Source: Bacteroidales bacterium (GTDB taxonomy: Bacteria > Bacteroidota > Bacteroidia > Bacteroidales > JAADJA01). From it: DNA of 64,000 nucleotides. Below the pieces are notes generated by a model that worked only from the letters and a program-made list of their open reading frames with translations, was not told the DNA's origin and made no database searches. The stretch lies in the NCBI GenBank assembly GCA_020052415.1, contig JAGVPB010000094.1, positions 38,881 through 102,880 on the forward strand. The letters are read 5' to 3'. The translations under genes and the position numbers were made by a program. This document shows, piece by piece, positions 8,991-17,798 of the stretch (the stretch's first letter is position 1; each line of letters opens with the position of its first letter).

Positions 8991-9617
8991 TCATGGTATT
9001 CGCATATACTTATGACTTTGAAGCGAAATCCTCCACTTGGGATTTTTCATCACATAATTTACAATTTCCTGCATGATGATGTCACTTTTGCTCCATTCGG
9101 GCTGAAGAAATAATTTACAATCATTTCTGAGCAATTCCAGGTTTTTTTCTGCCCAGTCAAAATCACCAATGGATTGAACAATAACCTTGTATTCATCAGC
9201 TCTTTGAAAAATTTCGGGAAGCGGCGGGCTGTATTTTTTGGGCGACAGGCAAATCCAATCCCAATCTCCAGTCAATGGATGAGATCCTGAGGTTTCCAGA
9301 TAAGTTAGAAATCCAATCCTTTTCAATTCTGAGGAAAGATAACCGAGATTATAAATAAGAGGCTCACCCCCGGTAACGACCACTGTTTTAGAATGGCAGG
9401 ATTTAATCCTTGAAATAATTTCATCGGTTCGCGTTAATGGCCAGATTTGGGCATTCCACGATTCCTTTACATCGCACCAGCTGCATCCGACATCACAACC
9501 ACCAATCCGCACAAAATAGGCAGGCTTGCCGGTATGAAAACCTTCGCCCTGTATGGTATAGAAATCCTCCATAAGAGGAAGCGCCAGGCCTTTAATTAAA
9601 TCATCATCACCCGCCAT
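8991..9617 (-). CDS. queE: 7-carboxy-7-deazaguanine synthase QueE (radical SAM)
   Basis: Converts 6-carboxytetrahydropterin to 7-carboxy-7-deazaguanine in queuosine synthesis; needs SAM, Mg2+ and one [4Fe-4S] cluster. 208 residues, normal for the short QueE class. The radical-SAM cysteines are C41-x3-C45-x2-C48 in GGCDVGCSWCD, the canonical spacing; TGGEPL supplies the SAM GGE motif; FYTIQGEG at the N-terminus is the substrate/metal signature. It follows the PorE-like gene at 35 bp on the same strand, with no other queuosine gene in the window. Confidence 0.94.
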   Translation of the reverse strand: MAGDDDLIKGLALPLMEDFYTIQGEGFHTGKPAYFVRIGGCDVGCSWCDVKESWNAQIWPLTRTDEIISRIKSCHSKTVVVTGGEPLIYNLGYLSSELKRIGFLTYLETSGSHPLTGDWDWICLSPKKYSPPLPEIFQRADEYKVIVQSIGDFDWAEKNLELLRNDCKLFLQPEWSKSDIIMQEIVNYVMKNPKWRISLQSHKYMRIP

Positions 9618-9742
9618 CAGAAACCAAATCTATTTATGAAGTTAAAACCGACCAGTAATAAATTATTTCCTCTGTTGCTAAATCAACATTTAAAATTTCA
9701 AATACAAATGTCGTAATTTTCCTGAAATGTGAAGAGGTTGTT

Positions 9743-10669
9743 TTACTCCTCGTTTATCAATTGAAGCACCTTATGAAGGTCAAGTTCAAAAGCCTGTTGC
9801 CTGAAATGTTTGGTTTCCTCAGTCGAAAAAACAACGGTGTCCTTATTTAGCCACGCAATGCCTTCAGCCTGGGAGCCCTTGAGCCGGACAAAATTAAAGC
9901 GGTAAACCTTGCCTTTGCCAAAAGAATTGCCATCAAAGCCCCTGAAATAAAACATAAAGGGAATATGATCCTTATATCCAATCAGAATTAAGGAATTAGC
10001 TTCTTCAAAATAATCAGCACCGGTGATCAGTCCATCGGTTTCAAAAGTATCCAGGGGTTTCAGGCTGTATTGGCCGGGATTTTTTGGCAGTTTATACATT
10101 TTTGTTTTTCCGTTTACCCAGTCTTTAGAAAAGATAATGAGCGAATCATCATGACTTATCACTGCTTCACAGTCATAATCATGATCCCTGGAATTTATAC
10201 TCAACGATTGCTGGTCGCTGTAAGAAAAAGCAATGACCTCTCCCTTAACTGTAATTTTCTTTTTTTCCGAAATGTCTTTTTTAGCAATTTTATAAATCTT
10301 CAGATCTGTCCGGTTTCCATCGTTGTTGCCGAAATCACCTGTGTAAATGAAGTTCTCATCCTGTGTTATATCTTCCCAGTCGTTATTCATACCGTTTTCA
10401 AGGATTACAGTTTGATTAACCTTACCGGATTCTTTTTCAATGCGGTAAATTTCGGGCAAACCACCACTGTCGTTGATTGTCCAAACAGCATTTTTATAAT
10501 AAATCAAACCTGAAGTTTCACTCATTTCTTCGCTGAGGTCACAATATTTTTCAGGGACGACAGGGTATTCGATAATGGTATAAAGCTCACTTGTCTGTTG
10601 AGTAAAACCTGTTGTTACGAATAACTGAAGAATTAAAAGGACGAATAAGTTTCTTAAAATTGATTTCAT
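9743..10669 (-). CDS. Secreted protein with propeller-like repeats, function unknown
   Basis: 308 residues with a clear signal peptide (MKSILRNLFVLLILQLF, cleavage near GFTQQ). The mature part is rich in beta-strand blocks such as AVWTINDSGGLPEIYRI, NFIYTGDFGNNDGNRTDLKI and AEGIAWLNKDTVVFSTE, typical of a beta-propeller that reads like SdiA/SMP-30-type secreted proteins. DYDCEAV and DWEDIT contain conserved acidic residues that could bind Ca2+. No T9SS sorting tail, so it is probably periplasmic. Not recognised as a named family. Confidence 0.65.
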   Translation of the reverse strand: MKSILRNLFVLLILQLFVTTGFTQQTSELYTIIEYPVVPEKYCDLSEEMSETSGLIYYKNAVWTINDSGGLPEIYRIEKESGKVNQTVILENGMNNDWEDITQDENFIYTGDFGNNDGNRTDLKIYKIAKKDISEKKKITVKGEVIAFSYSDQQSLSINSRDHDYDCEAVISHDDSLIIFSKDWVNGKTKMYKLPKNPGQYSLKPLDTFETDGLITGADYFEEANSLILIGYKDHIPFMFYFRGFDGNSFGKGKVYRFNFVRLKGSQAEGIAWLNKDTVVFSTEETKHFRQQAFELDLHKVLQLINEE

Positions 10670-10717
10670 AGGATGAAGTGTTTCAAATGATTAATTTAGA
10701 AAGAGGAAATAACCGGA

Positions 10718-11599
10718 TCACTTATAAATTTCCTTTTTATATGCTTTAAGGGTATTCAGTAAAAGCGAGACGATCGTCATTGGACCAACTCCACCGGGAA
10801 CAGGAGTAATAAAGGAGGCTTTTTTTGAAACCTCATCGAATTTCACATCACCGACGAGTTCAAAGCCGGATTTGGTTTTTTCAGAAGGCACCCTGTGGAT
10901 ACCCACATCAATAACTACAGCATCCTTTTTAACCATATCACCGGTCACAAATTCTTTCTGACCCATAGCCACGATCAGGATATCGGCTTGTTTGGCTTTT
11001 TCCTTCAAATCCTTTGTACTGCTATGACACACAGTGACCGTCGCATTTCCGGGGTAAGCTTTGCGCGAAAGCAGAATGCTAACCGGTGAGCCGACGATGT
11101 GGCTTCTTCCAAGCACTACACAATTCTTACCGGAAGTTTCGATCTTATATCTTTCGATCAATTGCAAAATTCCATACGGTGTTGCAGGAATATAGGCCGG
11201 AAGATTCAATGCCATCCGACCATAATTCTGAGGGTGAAACCCATCAACATCCTTTGCAGGATGAATGCGCTGAAGAATTTTTTTTTCATCAATCTGTCCG
11301 GGAAGAGGCAATTGAACAATAAAACCATCAACCTGATCATCATTATTCAGGTAATCTATCACATCTGTCAATTCCTTTTCACTCACATTTTCCGGAAGTT
11401 TATACAGTGAGGAGATCATACCTACATCACGGCAGGCTTTTTCTTTACCACCAACGTATGTCTGGCTCGCAGGATCATCACCCACCAGAACAGCTGCAAG
11501 GTGCGGACCTGTCTCGCCATTGTCAATCATTTCAGCTATTTCAGCAGCTATTTCCGATTTTATTTGCCTTGCTATTTCCTTTCCGTCTATGAGTATCAT
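10718..11599 (-). CDS. folD: Bifunctional methylene-THF dehydrogenase/cyclohydrolase FolD
   Basis: Interconverts 5,10-methylene-, methenyl- and 10-formyl-tetrahydrofolate for one-carbon supply; cytosolic. Starting at the ATG at 11599 gives 293 residues (MILIDGKEIA), the normal length; a start 27 bp upstream adds nine residues unlike the family. The catalytic Tyr-Lys pair is in YVGGKEKAC (Y48, K52); VDGFIVQLPLP, KDVDGFHPQN, GRSHIVGSPV and TPVPGGVGPMT are the standard FolD blocks. The gene is monocistronic or weakly linked to the secreted protein downstream. Confidence 0.96.
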   Translation of the reverse strand: MILIDGKEIARQIKSEIAAEIAEMIDNGETGPHLAAVLVGDDPASQTYVGGKEKACRDVGMISSLYKLPENVSEKELTDVIDYLNNDDQVDGFIVQLPLPGQIDEKKILQRIHPAKDVDGFHPQNYGRMALNLPAYIPATPYGILQLIERYKIETSGKNCVVLGRSHIVGSPVSILLSRKAYPGNATVTVCHSSTKDLKEKAKQADILIVAMGQKEFVTGDMVKKDAVVIDVGIHRVPSEKTKSGFELVGDVKFDEVSKKASFITPVPGGVGPMTIVSLLLNTLKAYKKEIYK

Positions 11600-11667
11600 A
11601 AAGATTAAAGTATTTGTTCTGTTCAATGTTCGGGGTTTGAAGTTCGAAGTTTCCTTCTTCTATCATT

Positions 11668-11696
11668 CCATCATTCCAATTTTCCATCATTCCAAT
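11668..11696. repeat. Short direct repeat, CCATCATTCCAAT x2
   Basis: Two 13-bp copies (11668-11680 and 11684-11696) with a 16-bp period inside a pyrimidine-rich gap between ffh and folD. Similar in flavour to the 5.0 kb array; probably a degenerate microsatellite. Confidence 0.6.
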
Positions 11697-11712
11697 CTTC
11701 CACCCTTCCCTG

Positions 11713-13056
11713 TTATCGTCCAGGCGCTTTATTCATATTTGCCATTGCCCGCATCAGGTTTTTCCCTTTTCCTCCTGTCATCATTTTCATCATTTTCTGA
11801 GTCTCACCGAATTGCTTTATCAATTGATTTACTTCCTGAATATCACTACCACTTCCAATTGCTATTCTTTTCCGGCGGCTCCCGTTCAGGATTTTCGGAT
11901 CTCCCCTTTCTTCGGGAGTCATTGAATATATAATGGCTTCAATCCCTTTGAAAGCATCATCGTCAATATCCATGTTTTTTATTGCTTTACCAACACCCGG
12001 TATCATTCCCATCAAATCCTTGACATTTCCCATTTTCTTTATCTGCTTGATCTGGTTAAGGAAATCATCAAAATTAAACTGATTCTTTGCGATTTTCTTT
12101 TGAAGTTTTCTGGCTGATTCAACATCAAATTGTTCCTGGGCTTTCTCAACCAGTGAAACGATGTCTCCCATCCCCAGGATACGGTCTGCCATACGGGCCG
12201 GATAAAATACGTCAATGGCGTCCATTTTTTCACCTATACCCACAAATTTTATGGGTTTGTCAACAACAGCTTTGATGGTTAAAGCTGCTCCACCCCGAGT
12301 ATCGCCATCGAGTTTTGTAAGAACAACTCCATCATAATTCAGGCGGTCGTTGAAAGCCTTGGCAGTATTTACTGCATCCTGGCCGGTCATTGAATCAACA
12401 ACAAATAAAGTTTCCTGCGGATTGACTGATTGTTTAATCGCCGTGATCTCGTTCATCATTTCCTCATCCACCGCCAAACGGCCTGCGGTGTCAATAATGA
12501 TTACATTGTAACCGAACTCTCTTCCGTGTGAGATCGCATTTTTAGCAATCTTTACCGGATTTTTATTTTCATCTTCAGCGTAAACTTTTACGTCAATTTG
12601 TTCGCCCAGTACTTTTAACTGGTTGATAGCAGCAGGCCTGTAAACGTCGCCTGCAACCAACAAGGGATTCCTGCCTTTTTTACTCTTAAGATAATTGGCA
12701 AGCTTGGCAGCAAAAGTTGTTTTTCCGGATCCCTGAAGTCCTGCTATCAGGATAATAACCGGCTGGCCTTTGACCGACAGTTCTGCTGAGCTTGAACCCA
12801 TAAGCTCAGTGAGTTCATCATGTACGATCTTTACCATTAACTGACCCGGTGACACCGAAGTCAGAATTTTTTGTCCCAGGGCCTTTTCCTTAACAGTATC
12901 TGTAAATTGCTTGGCAATTTTAAAACTCACATCCGCATCAAGGAGGGCTTTCCGAACCTCTTTCAATGTCTCTGCCACATTTATTTCAGTGATGTGTCCG
13001 TGCCCCTTCAATATCCTGAACGATCGTTCAAGCTTATCCGATAGTCCTTCAAACAT
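11713..13056 (-). CDS. ffh: Signal recognition particle GTPase Ffh
   Basis: SRP54 homologue that binds signal peptides on nascent chains and docks with FtsY. 447 residues: N domain (1-95), G domain with P-loop GLQGSGKTT at 106-114, DTAGR, TKLDGDTRGG, and a methionine-rich M domain from about 310 (KQIKKMGNVKDLMGMIPG, NGSRRKRIAIGSG, MMKMMTGGKGKNLMRAMANM). The C-terminal Met-rich tail and RRKRIA RNA-binding helix are intact. The ATG at 13056 lies about 20 bp after a good -7 box. Confidence 0.97.
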   Translation of the reverse strand: MFEGLSDKLERSFRILKGHGHITEINVAETLKEVRKALLDADVSFKIAKQFTDTVKEKALGQKILTSVSPGQLMVKIVHDELTELMGSSSAELSVKGQPVIILIAGLQGSGKTTFAAKLANYLKSKKGRNPLLVAGDVYRPAAINQLKVLGEQIDVKVYAEDENKNPVKIAKNAISHGREFGYNVIIIDTAGRLAVDEEMMNEITAIKQSVNPQETLFVVDSMTGQDAVNTAKAFNDRLNYDGVVLTKLDGDTRGGAALTIKAVVDKPIKFVGIGEKMDAIDVFYPARMADRILGMGDIVSLVEKAQEQFDVESARKLQKKIAKNQFNFDDFLNQIKQIKKMGNVKDLMGMIPGVGKAIKNMDIDDDAFKGIEAIIYSMTPEERGDPKILNGSRRKRIAIGSGSDIQEVNQLIKQFGETQKMMKMMTGGKGKNLMRAMANMNKAPGR

Positions 13057-13076
13057 ATTTTGATTTTTTTGAAGTG

Positions 13077-13084
13077 CAAAAGTA
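13077..13084 (-). promoter_or_regulatory. Candidate -7 box for ffh
   Basis: On the minus strand this reads TACTTTTG, fitting TAnnTTTG, 20 bp upstream of the ffh start. Confidence 0.45.
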
Positions 13085-13326
13085 AATAAAATATGAGTCG
13101 GCGGAAGTAGTTACAAGGTATGAATTAACCTGGATTTTAATAAAACGCCCCGGCTGCCGATTGGTTTTGCAAGAAATAATCAATACACTAATTTCCAGAA
13201 ACTAATCTTTAACCCGCTTTCTTTCCAAAATAGAGAATTAGGTAATATTTTATTTATTTGATTTAGTGCTATTTACGAATTTGTATAATTATTGGAATAC
13301 TATAATCGCAACGAAATCTGCAGAAA

Positions 13327-13560
13327 ATGAAAACAAATAAAAAAATAGATCAGGTCCAGGACATCAGGGAGAATGATGAAAATACAAATATTAAGAATGT
13401 ATACTGCATCATTAAGAATAAAGAAGATGGTTTTTACTGGGTTTTAAATCTTGAAAATCACCCGAATTCATTTTTACTCGATAAAACATACCAGCATTTT
13501 CTTCCACCTTCATTTAAAAAAGATCAGGAATCTATGGTTGTTTTTCAACCGACACAATAA
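13327..13560 (+). CDS. Small hypothetical protein
   Basis: 77 residues, MKTNKKIDQV to FQPTQ, no signal peptide or membrane segment. It has a charged N-terminal 25 residues, then a block with aromatic residues (GFYWVLNLENHPNSFLLD). Supported as a real gene by its isolated plus-strand position after a 270-bp upstream gap and the hairpin terminator right after its stop. No family recognised. Confidence 0.55.
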   Translation: MKTNKKIDQVQDIRENDENTNIKNVYCIIKNKEDGFYWVLNLENHPNSFLLDKTYQHFLPPSFKKDQESMVVFQPTQ

Positions 13561-13584
13561 TTTTAGAATTTTAAATATATAAAG

Positions 13585-13611
13585 AAGCTCTGGTTTTCGG
13601 AGCTTTTTTTT
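13585..13611 (+). terminator. Rho-independent terminator
   Basis: AAGCTC (13585-13590) pairs with GAGCTT (13600-13605) around a 9-nt loop, followed by a T run to 13611. It closes the small 77-residue gene and abuts the prmC stop; on the minus strand the tract after the stem is weak. Confidence 0.75.
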
Positions 13612-14482
13612 ATTTCTGTAATCGTGCAATGATAAATCGTTTGTTTCCATTTAAATCAATACGTTGTTCTGCAAATTCAAATCCATACCTCCTGAACAGG
13701 CTTAAAGTTTCATTGCTCAGATACTGATTAATCTCACAATAAACCTTTCCCTGTTTATTCAGGTTCTGAATAGAGAAATCAGCAATTGCCCTGTAAAAAA
13801 TCAGAGGATCAATATCGTCAACAAAAAGTGCTGAAGCAGGTTCATAATTAAGGACATTCTTCTTCATCATGTTTTTTTCCGACATCCTGACATAGGGCGG
13901 ATTACTTACAATAATATCAAAATTACCATGGCGATGCTGATTATACTGCTTGAGGAAATCCTGAAGAATAAATCGAATTTCCACGTGATTCAGACCGGCA
14001 TTTCGTTTTGCTGTATGCAAAGCGGCCGGAGAAATATCAATCGCAAAAACCTCGGCATCGGGTAAGTTTTTTTTTACTGCGATAGCAATACAGCCAGAGC
14101 CGGTTCCAATATCAAGTACTCTGACTTTTTTTGTAGAATTGTTTTCTTTAATAACCATCTCTGCAAGCTCTTCTGTTTCCGGCCTGGGAATCAGCACATC
14201 ACTGTTTACAATTATGGGCAACCCATAAAATTCCGTCTTACCAAGAATATATTGAACGGGTTTATAATTCATCAGATCTTTAACCGCAAAATGAATTTTC
14301 AGCAACTCCGATTCATTTATCGTCTTTAAGTATTCAGTGAGAACCAGTGCTTTTGAAAGATGACAGTATTCTTCAATAATCATAAATAATAAATTATCAG
14401 CTTCCCTTTCATCATAGTAATCAAGCAGTTTTAACTGGTAATGGCTTCGTATGTCCCCAATTCTGTTTGATTTCACTTCCAT
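13610..14482 (-). CDS. prmC: Peptide chain release factor N5-glutamine methyltransferase PrmC
   Basis: SAM-dependent enzyme that methylates the Gln of the GGQ motif in release factors RF1/RF2. 290 residues: helical N-terminal domain (1-90) with the QYILGKTEFYG block, SAM-binding VLDIGTGSGCIAIAV at about 124-138, and catalytic SNPPY near 195. Normal length. The last bases overlap the terminator T run of the convergent small gene. It is divergent from the P-loop kinase gene with a gap near 50 bp. Confidence 0.93.
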   Translation of the reverse strand: MEVKSNRIGDIRSHYQLKLLDYYDEREADNLLFMIIEEYCHLSKALVLTEYLKTINESELLKIHFAVKDLMNYKPVQYILGKTEFYGLPIIVNSDVLIPRPETEELAEMVIKENNSTKKVRVLDIGTGSGCIAIAVKKNLPDAEVFAIDISPAALHTAKRNAGLNHVEIRFILQDFLKQYNQHRHGNFDIIVSNPPYVRMSEKNMMKKNVLNYEPASALFVDDIDPLIFYRAIADFSIQNLNKQGKVYCEINQYLSNETLSLFRRYGFEFAEQRIDLNGNKRFIIARLQK

Positions 14483-14506
14483 TGCCCGAAAGTAGGTAAA
14501 AAATTG

Positions 14507-14514
14507 TATTTTTG
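14507..14514 (+). promoter_or_regulatory. Candidate -7 box for the kinase/glycosyltransferase transcript
   Basis: TATTTTTG matches TAnnTTTG and ends 26 bp before the preferred ATG at 14541. Confidence 0.45.
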
Positions 14515-14540
14515 AACATCAAATTTTTATGCGGATTTTT

Positions 14541-15200
14541 ATGAAGGGAGACATTTTAATTATTAATGAAAATCACCGGAAAGCGGCAAAACTAATTGTT
14601 GATTTAATTCTTAGGGATGTCAGGAATTCCGCCAAAAAATATGTAATTTCAATTGGGGGCGAATCGGGTGCGGGAAAATCGGAAATTGCTGCCTCACTCG
14701 CTGAAGTATTGACCGACAATGGATTTCATTGTTATATATTTGGTCAGGATGATTATTTCAAACTGCCACCTTTAACCAATGCCAGACAAAGGGAAAAAGA
14801 CATAACCAGGGTCGGAATGCAGGAAGTGAATCTGGATTTACTTGATCAAAATATCGGGGATATTATTAACGGTAAAACTATCATTTCAAAACCACTGGTT
14901 GATTTTAATCAGGATACAATTGGAACAGAGACGACAGACTTCAGTAAGTTCGATGTTTTGTTGGTGGAAGGAACCTACACTACAACCTTGCAAAATGTGG
15001 ATTGCAGAATTTTTATTGACCGGAATAAACTGGACACACTTGAATCGAGGCGGTTGAGAGGGAGAGAGAAGCAGGATGAATTTCTGGAGCAAATATTATC
15101 AATTGAGCATAGCATAATTTCACTGCATAAAAATCTTGCGAATATTATTGTAACGAAAAATTTTAATGCAATAAAAAAACCGGATGATTCAGGCCGGTAA
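14541..15200 (+). CDS. Uridine-kinase-like P-loop kinase
   Basis: About 219 residues with MKGDILIINE at the N-terminus; an ATG at 14529 would add four residues and leave almost no 5' leader after the -7 box. The Walker A GESGAGKS is at residues 40-47; IFGQDDYFKLPP gives the uridine-kinase-type DDYF acceptor region; VLLVEGTYTT is the Walker B-like strand; RRLRGREK is the lid arginines. The family phosphorylates uridine or related hydroxyls with ATP/GTP. The true substrate is uncertain, since it lies 51 bp upstream of a sugar-nucleotide glycosyltransferase and could phosphorylate a sugar. Confidence 0.75.
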   Translation: MKGDILIINENHRKAAKLIVDLILRDVRNSAKKYVISIGGESGAGKSEIAASLAEVLTDNGFHCYIFGQDDYFKLPPLTNARQREKDITRVGMQEVNLDLLDQNIGDIINGKTIISKPLVDFNQDTIGTETTDFSKFDVLLVEGTYTTTLQNVDCRIFIDRNKLDTLESRRLRGREKQDEFLEQILSIEHSIISLHKNLANIIVTKNFNAIKKPDDSGR

Positions 15201-15251
15201 AAAGGGTTTATGATTTTTGTACAGGATTGAACCAATAATTATTGACAGAAG

Positions 15252-16517
15252 ATGAACGAACCGATTTTCAAACATATAGCAATGTTGAGTACTCATGGTT
15301 ATTTTGATCCGGTACCTACATTGGGGATTACCGATACCGGTGGACAGGTTGTTTATGTGCTGGAACTATCCAAAGCCCTCGCCCGTATAGGCATCAGGGT
15401 TGACATTTACACCCGGTGGTTTGATAAATCGAAACCGCAGGTTGATCCAGTTCCCGGATTTCCGCAGGTGAGAGTGATCCGAATACCCTGCGGTAACTGG
15501 GAGTTTGTACCAAAAGAATTCATTTATGATTTACTTCCTGAGTTATCTTCCAATATGATCAGGTACATCAGCATGAACAACCTGAATTATGATCTTTTCC
15601 ACGGACATTATGTGGATGCTGGAATTGTTATGCTCGATGTAGCCAAATATTTTGAGAAGCCATCTTATTTTACTGCCCATTCGCTGGGTGCCTGGAAACG
15701 GGACCAAATGGGCGGCGATGAAAATGAAATGGAACTGAAATTCAATTTTAAACATCGAATCTCGGAAGAATTACGGATTTTTAAAGCCGTAAAGGGCCAG
15801 ACGATGACTTCATCAGTACAACTCGAAAAACTCAACAGCCTTTATAATTTTACTTCGGATAATATCGAAATCATTCCACCTGGAGTTGATATTTACAGAT
15901 TCCGGATGCTGAGAGCGTCTGAACAAATCACAAAAACAAACCTCCCTGAAAAGTATATTTTAAATCTTAGCCGTATTGATTCAAATAAGGGTCACGATTT
16001 ACTCCTGAAAGCCTATGCCAGGATAGCTGAAAAAACAGATGATGTCCATCTCGTGATTGGTGGCGGCTCACCTAATCCAAAATCCTGTGAAACAGAGATT
16101 TTCGGAATGATGAAAAAAATCATCAGGGAAAATAACATAGAAAATAAAGTTCATCTGGTCGGATATATTTCTGATGAAATGATGCTGCCATATTATCAAA
16201 ATGCATTGCTGTTTGTGCTGCCCTCTATATTTGAGCCTTTTGGTATGACCACCCAGGAAGCTATGGCATGCGGATGCCCGGTTATAGCATCAAAATTTGG
16301 AGGAATTAAGAATGTAATCACACATGGTAAAAACGGTTTGCTTATTGATCCCGGAGACGAAAAGGAATTTGCTGAGGCTATGAGAATACTTGTAAATGAT
16401 GAAGTGATGAGAAAAAGAATCGGTAAATCCGGGAGTGTTCTGATAAGGAATGAATATAGCTGGGAAGCCATAGCGGATCGGTTTCTCGATTTTTATCTTA
16501 AATACATTAAACCGTGA
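15252..16517 (+). CDS. GT4 glycosyltransferase, sucrose-/mannosylfructose-phosphate-synthase-like
   Basis: 421-residue GT-B retaining glycosyltransferase. The opening STHGYFDPVPTLG and DTGGQVVYVLELSKAL strongly recall sucrose-phosphate synthase and mannosylfructose-phosphate synthase, where the GGQ loop binds the acceptor. Later motifs are LSRIDSNKGHDLLLKAY and the nucleotide-sugar E-x7-E motif EPFGMTTQEAMACG. It could make a compatible solute or storage disaccharide phosphate; a phosphatase partner is not seen here. The TGA stop overlaps the GTG start of the ORF6N gene by 4 bp. Family strong, exact donor and acceptor unknown. Confidence 0.82.
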   Translation: MNEPIFKHIAMLSTHGYFDPVPTLGITDTGGQVVYVLELSKALARIGIRVDIYTRWFDKSKPQVDPVPGFPQVRVIRIPCGNWEFVPKEFIYDLLPELSSNMIRYISMNNLNYDLFHGHYVDAGIVMLDVAKYFEKPSYFTAHSLGAWKRDQMGGDENEMELKFNFKHRISEELRIFKAVKGQTMTSSVQLEKLNSLYNFTSDNIEIIPPGVDIYRFRMLRASEQITKTNLPEKYILNLSRIDSNKGHDLLLKAYARIAEKTDDVHLVIGGGSPNPKSCETEIFGMMKKIIRENNIENKVHLVGYISDEMMLPYYQNALLFVLPSIFEPFGMTTQEAMACGCPVIASKFGGIKNVITHGKNGLLIDPGDEKEFAEAMRILVNDEVMRKRIGKSGSVLIRNEYSWEAIADRFLDFYLKYIKP

Positions 16518-17062
16518 ATGAACTCAGACCTAAAGATGAATTTATTGCCGGGAAAATATTTGTAATCCGGAACCAGAAAGTCATGCTCGATGCTGATCTG
16601 GCAGAACTATATGGCGTGGAAACTAAGGCATTAAAGCAAAATGTAAAAAGGAATACTGAGAGGTTTCCTGGAGATTTTATGTTCGTGTTAAACAAAATTG
16701 AATTCGAAAACTTGAGGTCACAATTTGTGACCTCAAGTTGGGGAGGAAGCCGGCATTTGCCTATGGCCTTTACGGAACAGGGAGTTGCCATGTTATCAGG
16801 AATTATTCGCAGCCCCATTGCAATAAATGTCAATATTCAAATTATGCGGGTATTTGTCAAAATGCGAAAATTAATTTCAAGTTATAGCGAATTAATTGAA
16901 AAGGTTGAAGTTATTGAAGCCAATGCCGCAGAACAAAACCAGCACATTATCAGAATCTATGAGATCATTAAGGAATTGATAGAACCATCATATAAAAACA
17001 GAAATCCATTAGGTTACAGATTAAAAGAAGAACGTGGAAAATATATTATCAGAAATAACTGA
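16514..17062 (+). CDS. ORF6N-domain DNA-binding protein
   Basis: 182 residues starting at a GTG that overlaps the preceding stop (GTGA). The ORF6N domain spans about 1-110: IAGKIFVIRNQKVMLDADLA, ELYGVETKALKQNVKRN, ERFPGDFMF and LPMAFTEQGVAMLSGI. The remainder is a helical or coiled tail (SYSELIEKVEVIEANAAEQNQ). ORF6N domains occur in phage antirepressors and in chromosomal genes of Bacteroidota. The 3' end overlaps the GTG of xdhC by 29 bp, so the gene is wedged in a coupled operon instead of a mobile island. It could regulate the molybdoenzyme genes; this is inference. Confidence 0.85.
   Translation: MNELRPKDEFIAGKIFVIRNQKVMLDADLAELYGVETKALKQNVKRNTERFPGDFMFVLNKIEFENLRSQFVTSSWGGSRHLPMAFTEQGVAMLSGIIRSPIAINVNIQIMRVFVKMRKLISSYSELIEKVEVIEANAAEQNQHIIRIYEIIKELIEPSYKNRNPLGYRLKEERGKYIIRNN
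16709..16739. repeat. 31-bp perfect inverted repeat inside the ORF6N gene
   Basis: Arms AACTTGAGGTCACAA (16709-16723) and its exact complement TTGTGACCTCAAGTT (16725-16739) flank a single T. The DNA lies within codons for ENLRSQFVTSS. Such a long perfect palindrome in a coding region could be an operator for the protein it encodes or an RNA hairpin; see findings. Confidence 0.9.
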
Positions 17063-17798
17063 AATTAAAAAGTCAGGAAAAAAGGCTGCATTGTGCATTA
17101 TTGTTGACACTAAAGGCAGCTCTCCCCGCAAAGCAGGGTCAAAAATGATAGTTTTGGAAGACGGTTCCGGAATTGGGACAATAGGTGGGGGAAGTCTTGA
17201 ACTGAAAGTCATAGAGGACGCCCGGAAAGTCATTATACAAAACCAGCCTCAGAAATTCAATTATGATCTTGAGGACGATTTGTCAATGCATTGTGGAGGC
17301 ACTGCCGAAGTTTATATTGAACCAATCGTACCACAGTTGAAACTTTTTATTTTCGGAGCGGGACATATTGGAAAAGCACTTATTAAATATACCTCCGATT
17401 TTGGATTCCGCGTCACCCTGATAGATCACAGGGAAGAGCTGATGGAAAAGTTTAAACCATCGGGAATCGAATTGATCTGTGAAGATTATTTAAGCGCAAT
17501 ACAAAAGTTGAATTTTGATAAAGATACTTATATAGTCATTGTTACACCAAAACATGCGTTCGATGAAGAAGTTCTTGCTGCCTGTGCTAAGCTTCCATTT
17601 GCATACCTCGGAATGATAGGAAGCAAAACGAAAGTTATACTCGCACGTAAAAGACTGCTTGAAGAAAAAAATCTTACGCAACAGGAACTGGACAACGTTG
17701 ATATGCCAATTGGGATTAAATTTAATGCACAAACACCTGAAGAAATCGCTATTAGTATTGTGGCAAAACTGATTGATGTGAAAAATACAGGAAAATGA
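17034..17798 (+). CDS. xdhC: XdhC/CoxI-family molybdenum cofactor insertion factor
   Basis: Chaperone that binds sulfurated molybdenum cofactor and inserts it into xanthine-dehydrogenase-family enzymes. 254 residues from a GTG (VENILSEITEI), shorter than E. coli-type XdhC but complete: N-terminal XdhC/CoxI domain (AALCIIVDTKGSSPRKAGSK, GTIGGGSLE, CGGTAEVYIEP) and a C-terminal Rossmann domain (LFIFGAGHIGKALI, YLGMIGSKTK). Overlaps the ORF6N gene by 29 bp and xdhA by 4 bp, so it is translated with the enzyme it matures. Confidence 0.92.
   Translation: MENILSEITEIKKSGKKAALCIIVDTKGSSPRKAGSKMIVLEDGSGIGTIGGGSLELKVIEDARKVIIQNQPQKFNYDLEDDLSMHCGGTAEVYIEPIVPQLKLFIFGAGHIGKALIKYTSDFGFRVTLIDHREELMEKFKPSGIELICEDYLSAIQKLNFDKDTYIVIVTPKHAFDEEVLAACAKLPFAYLGMIGSKTKVILARKRLLEEKNLTQQELDNVDMPIGIKFNAQTPEEIAISIVAKLIDVKNTGK

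Noticed and set aside
16514..17062. Prophage or mobile element remnant suggested by the ORF6N domain.
   Set aside because: No integrase, terminase, structural genes, att repeats or composition change nearby; gene is coupled to its neighbours.
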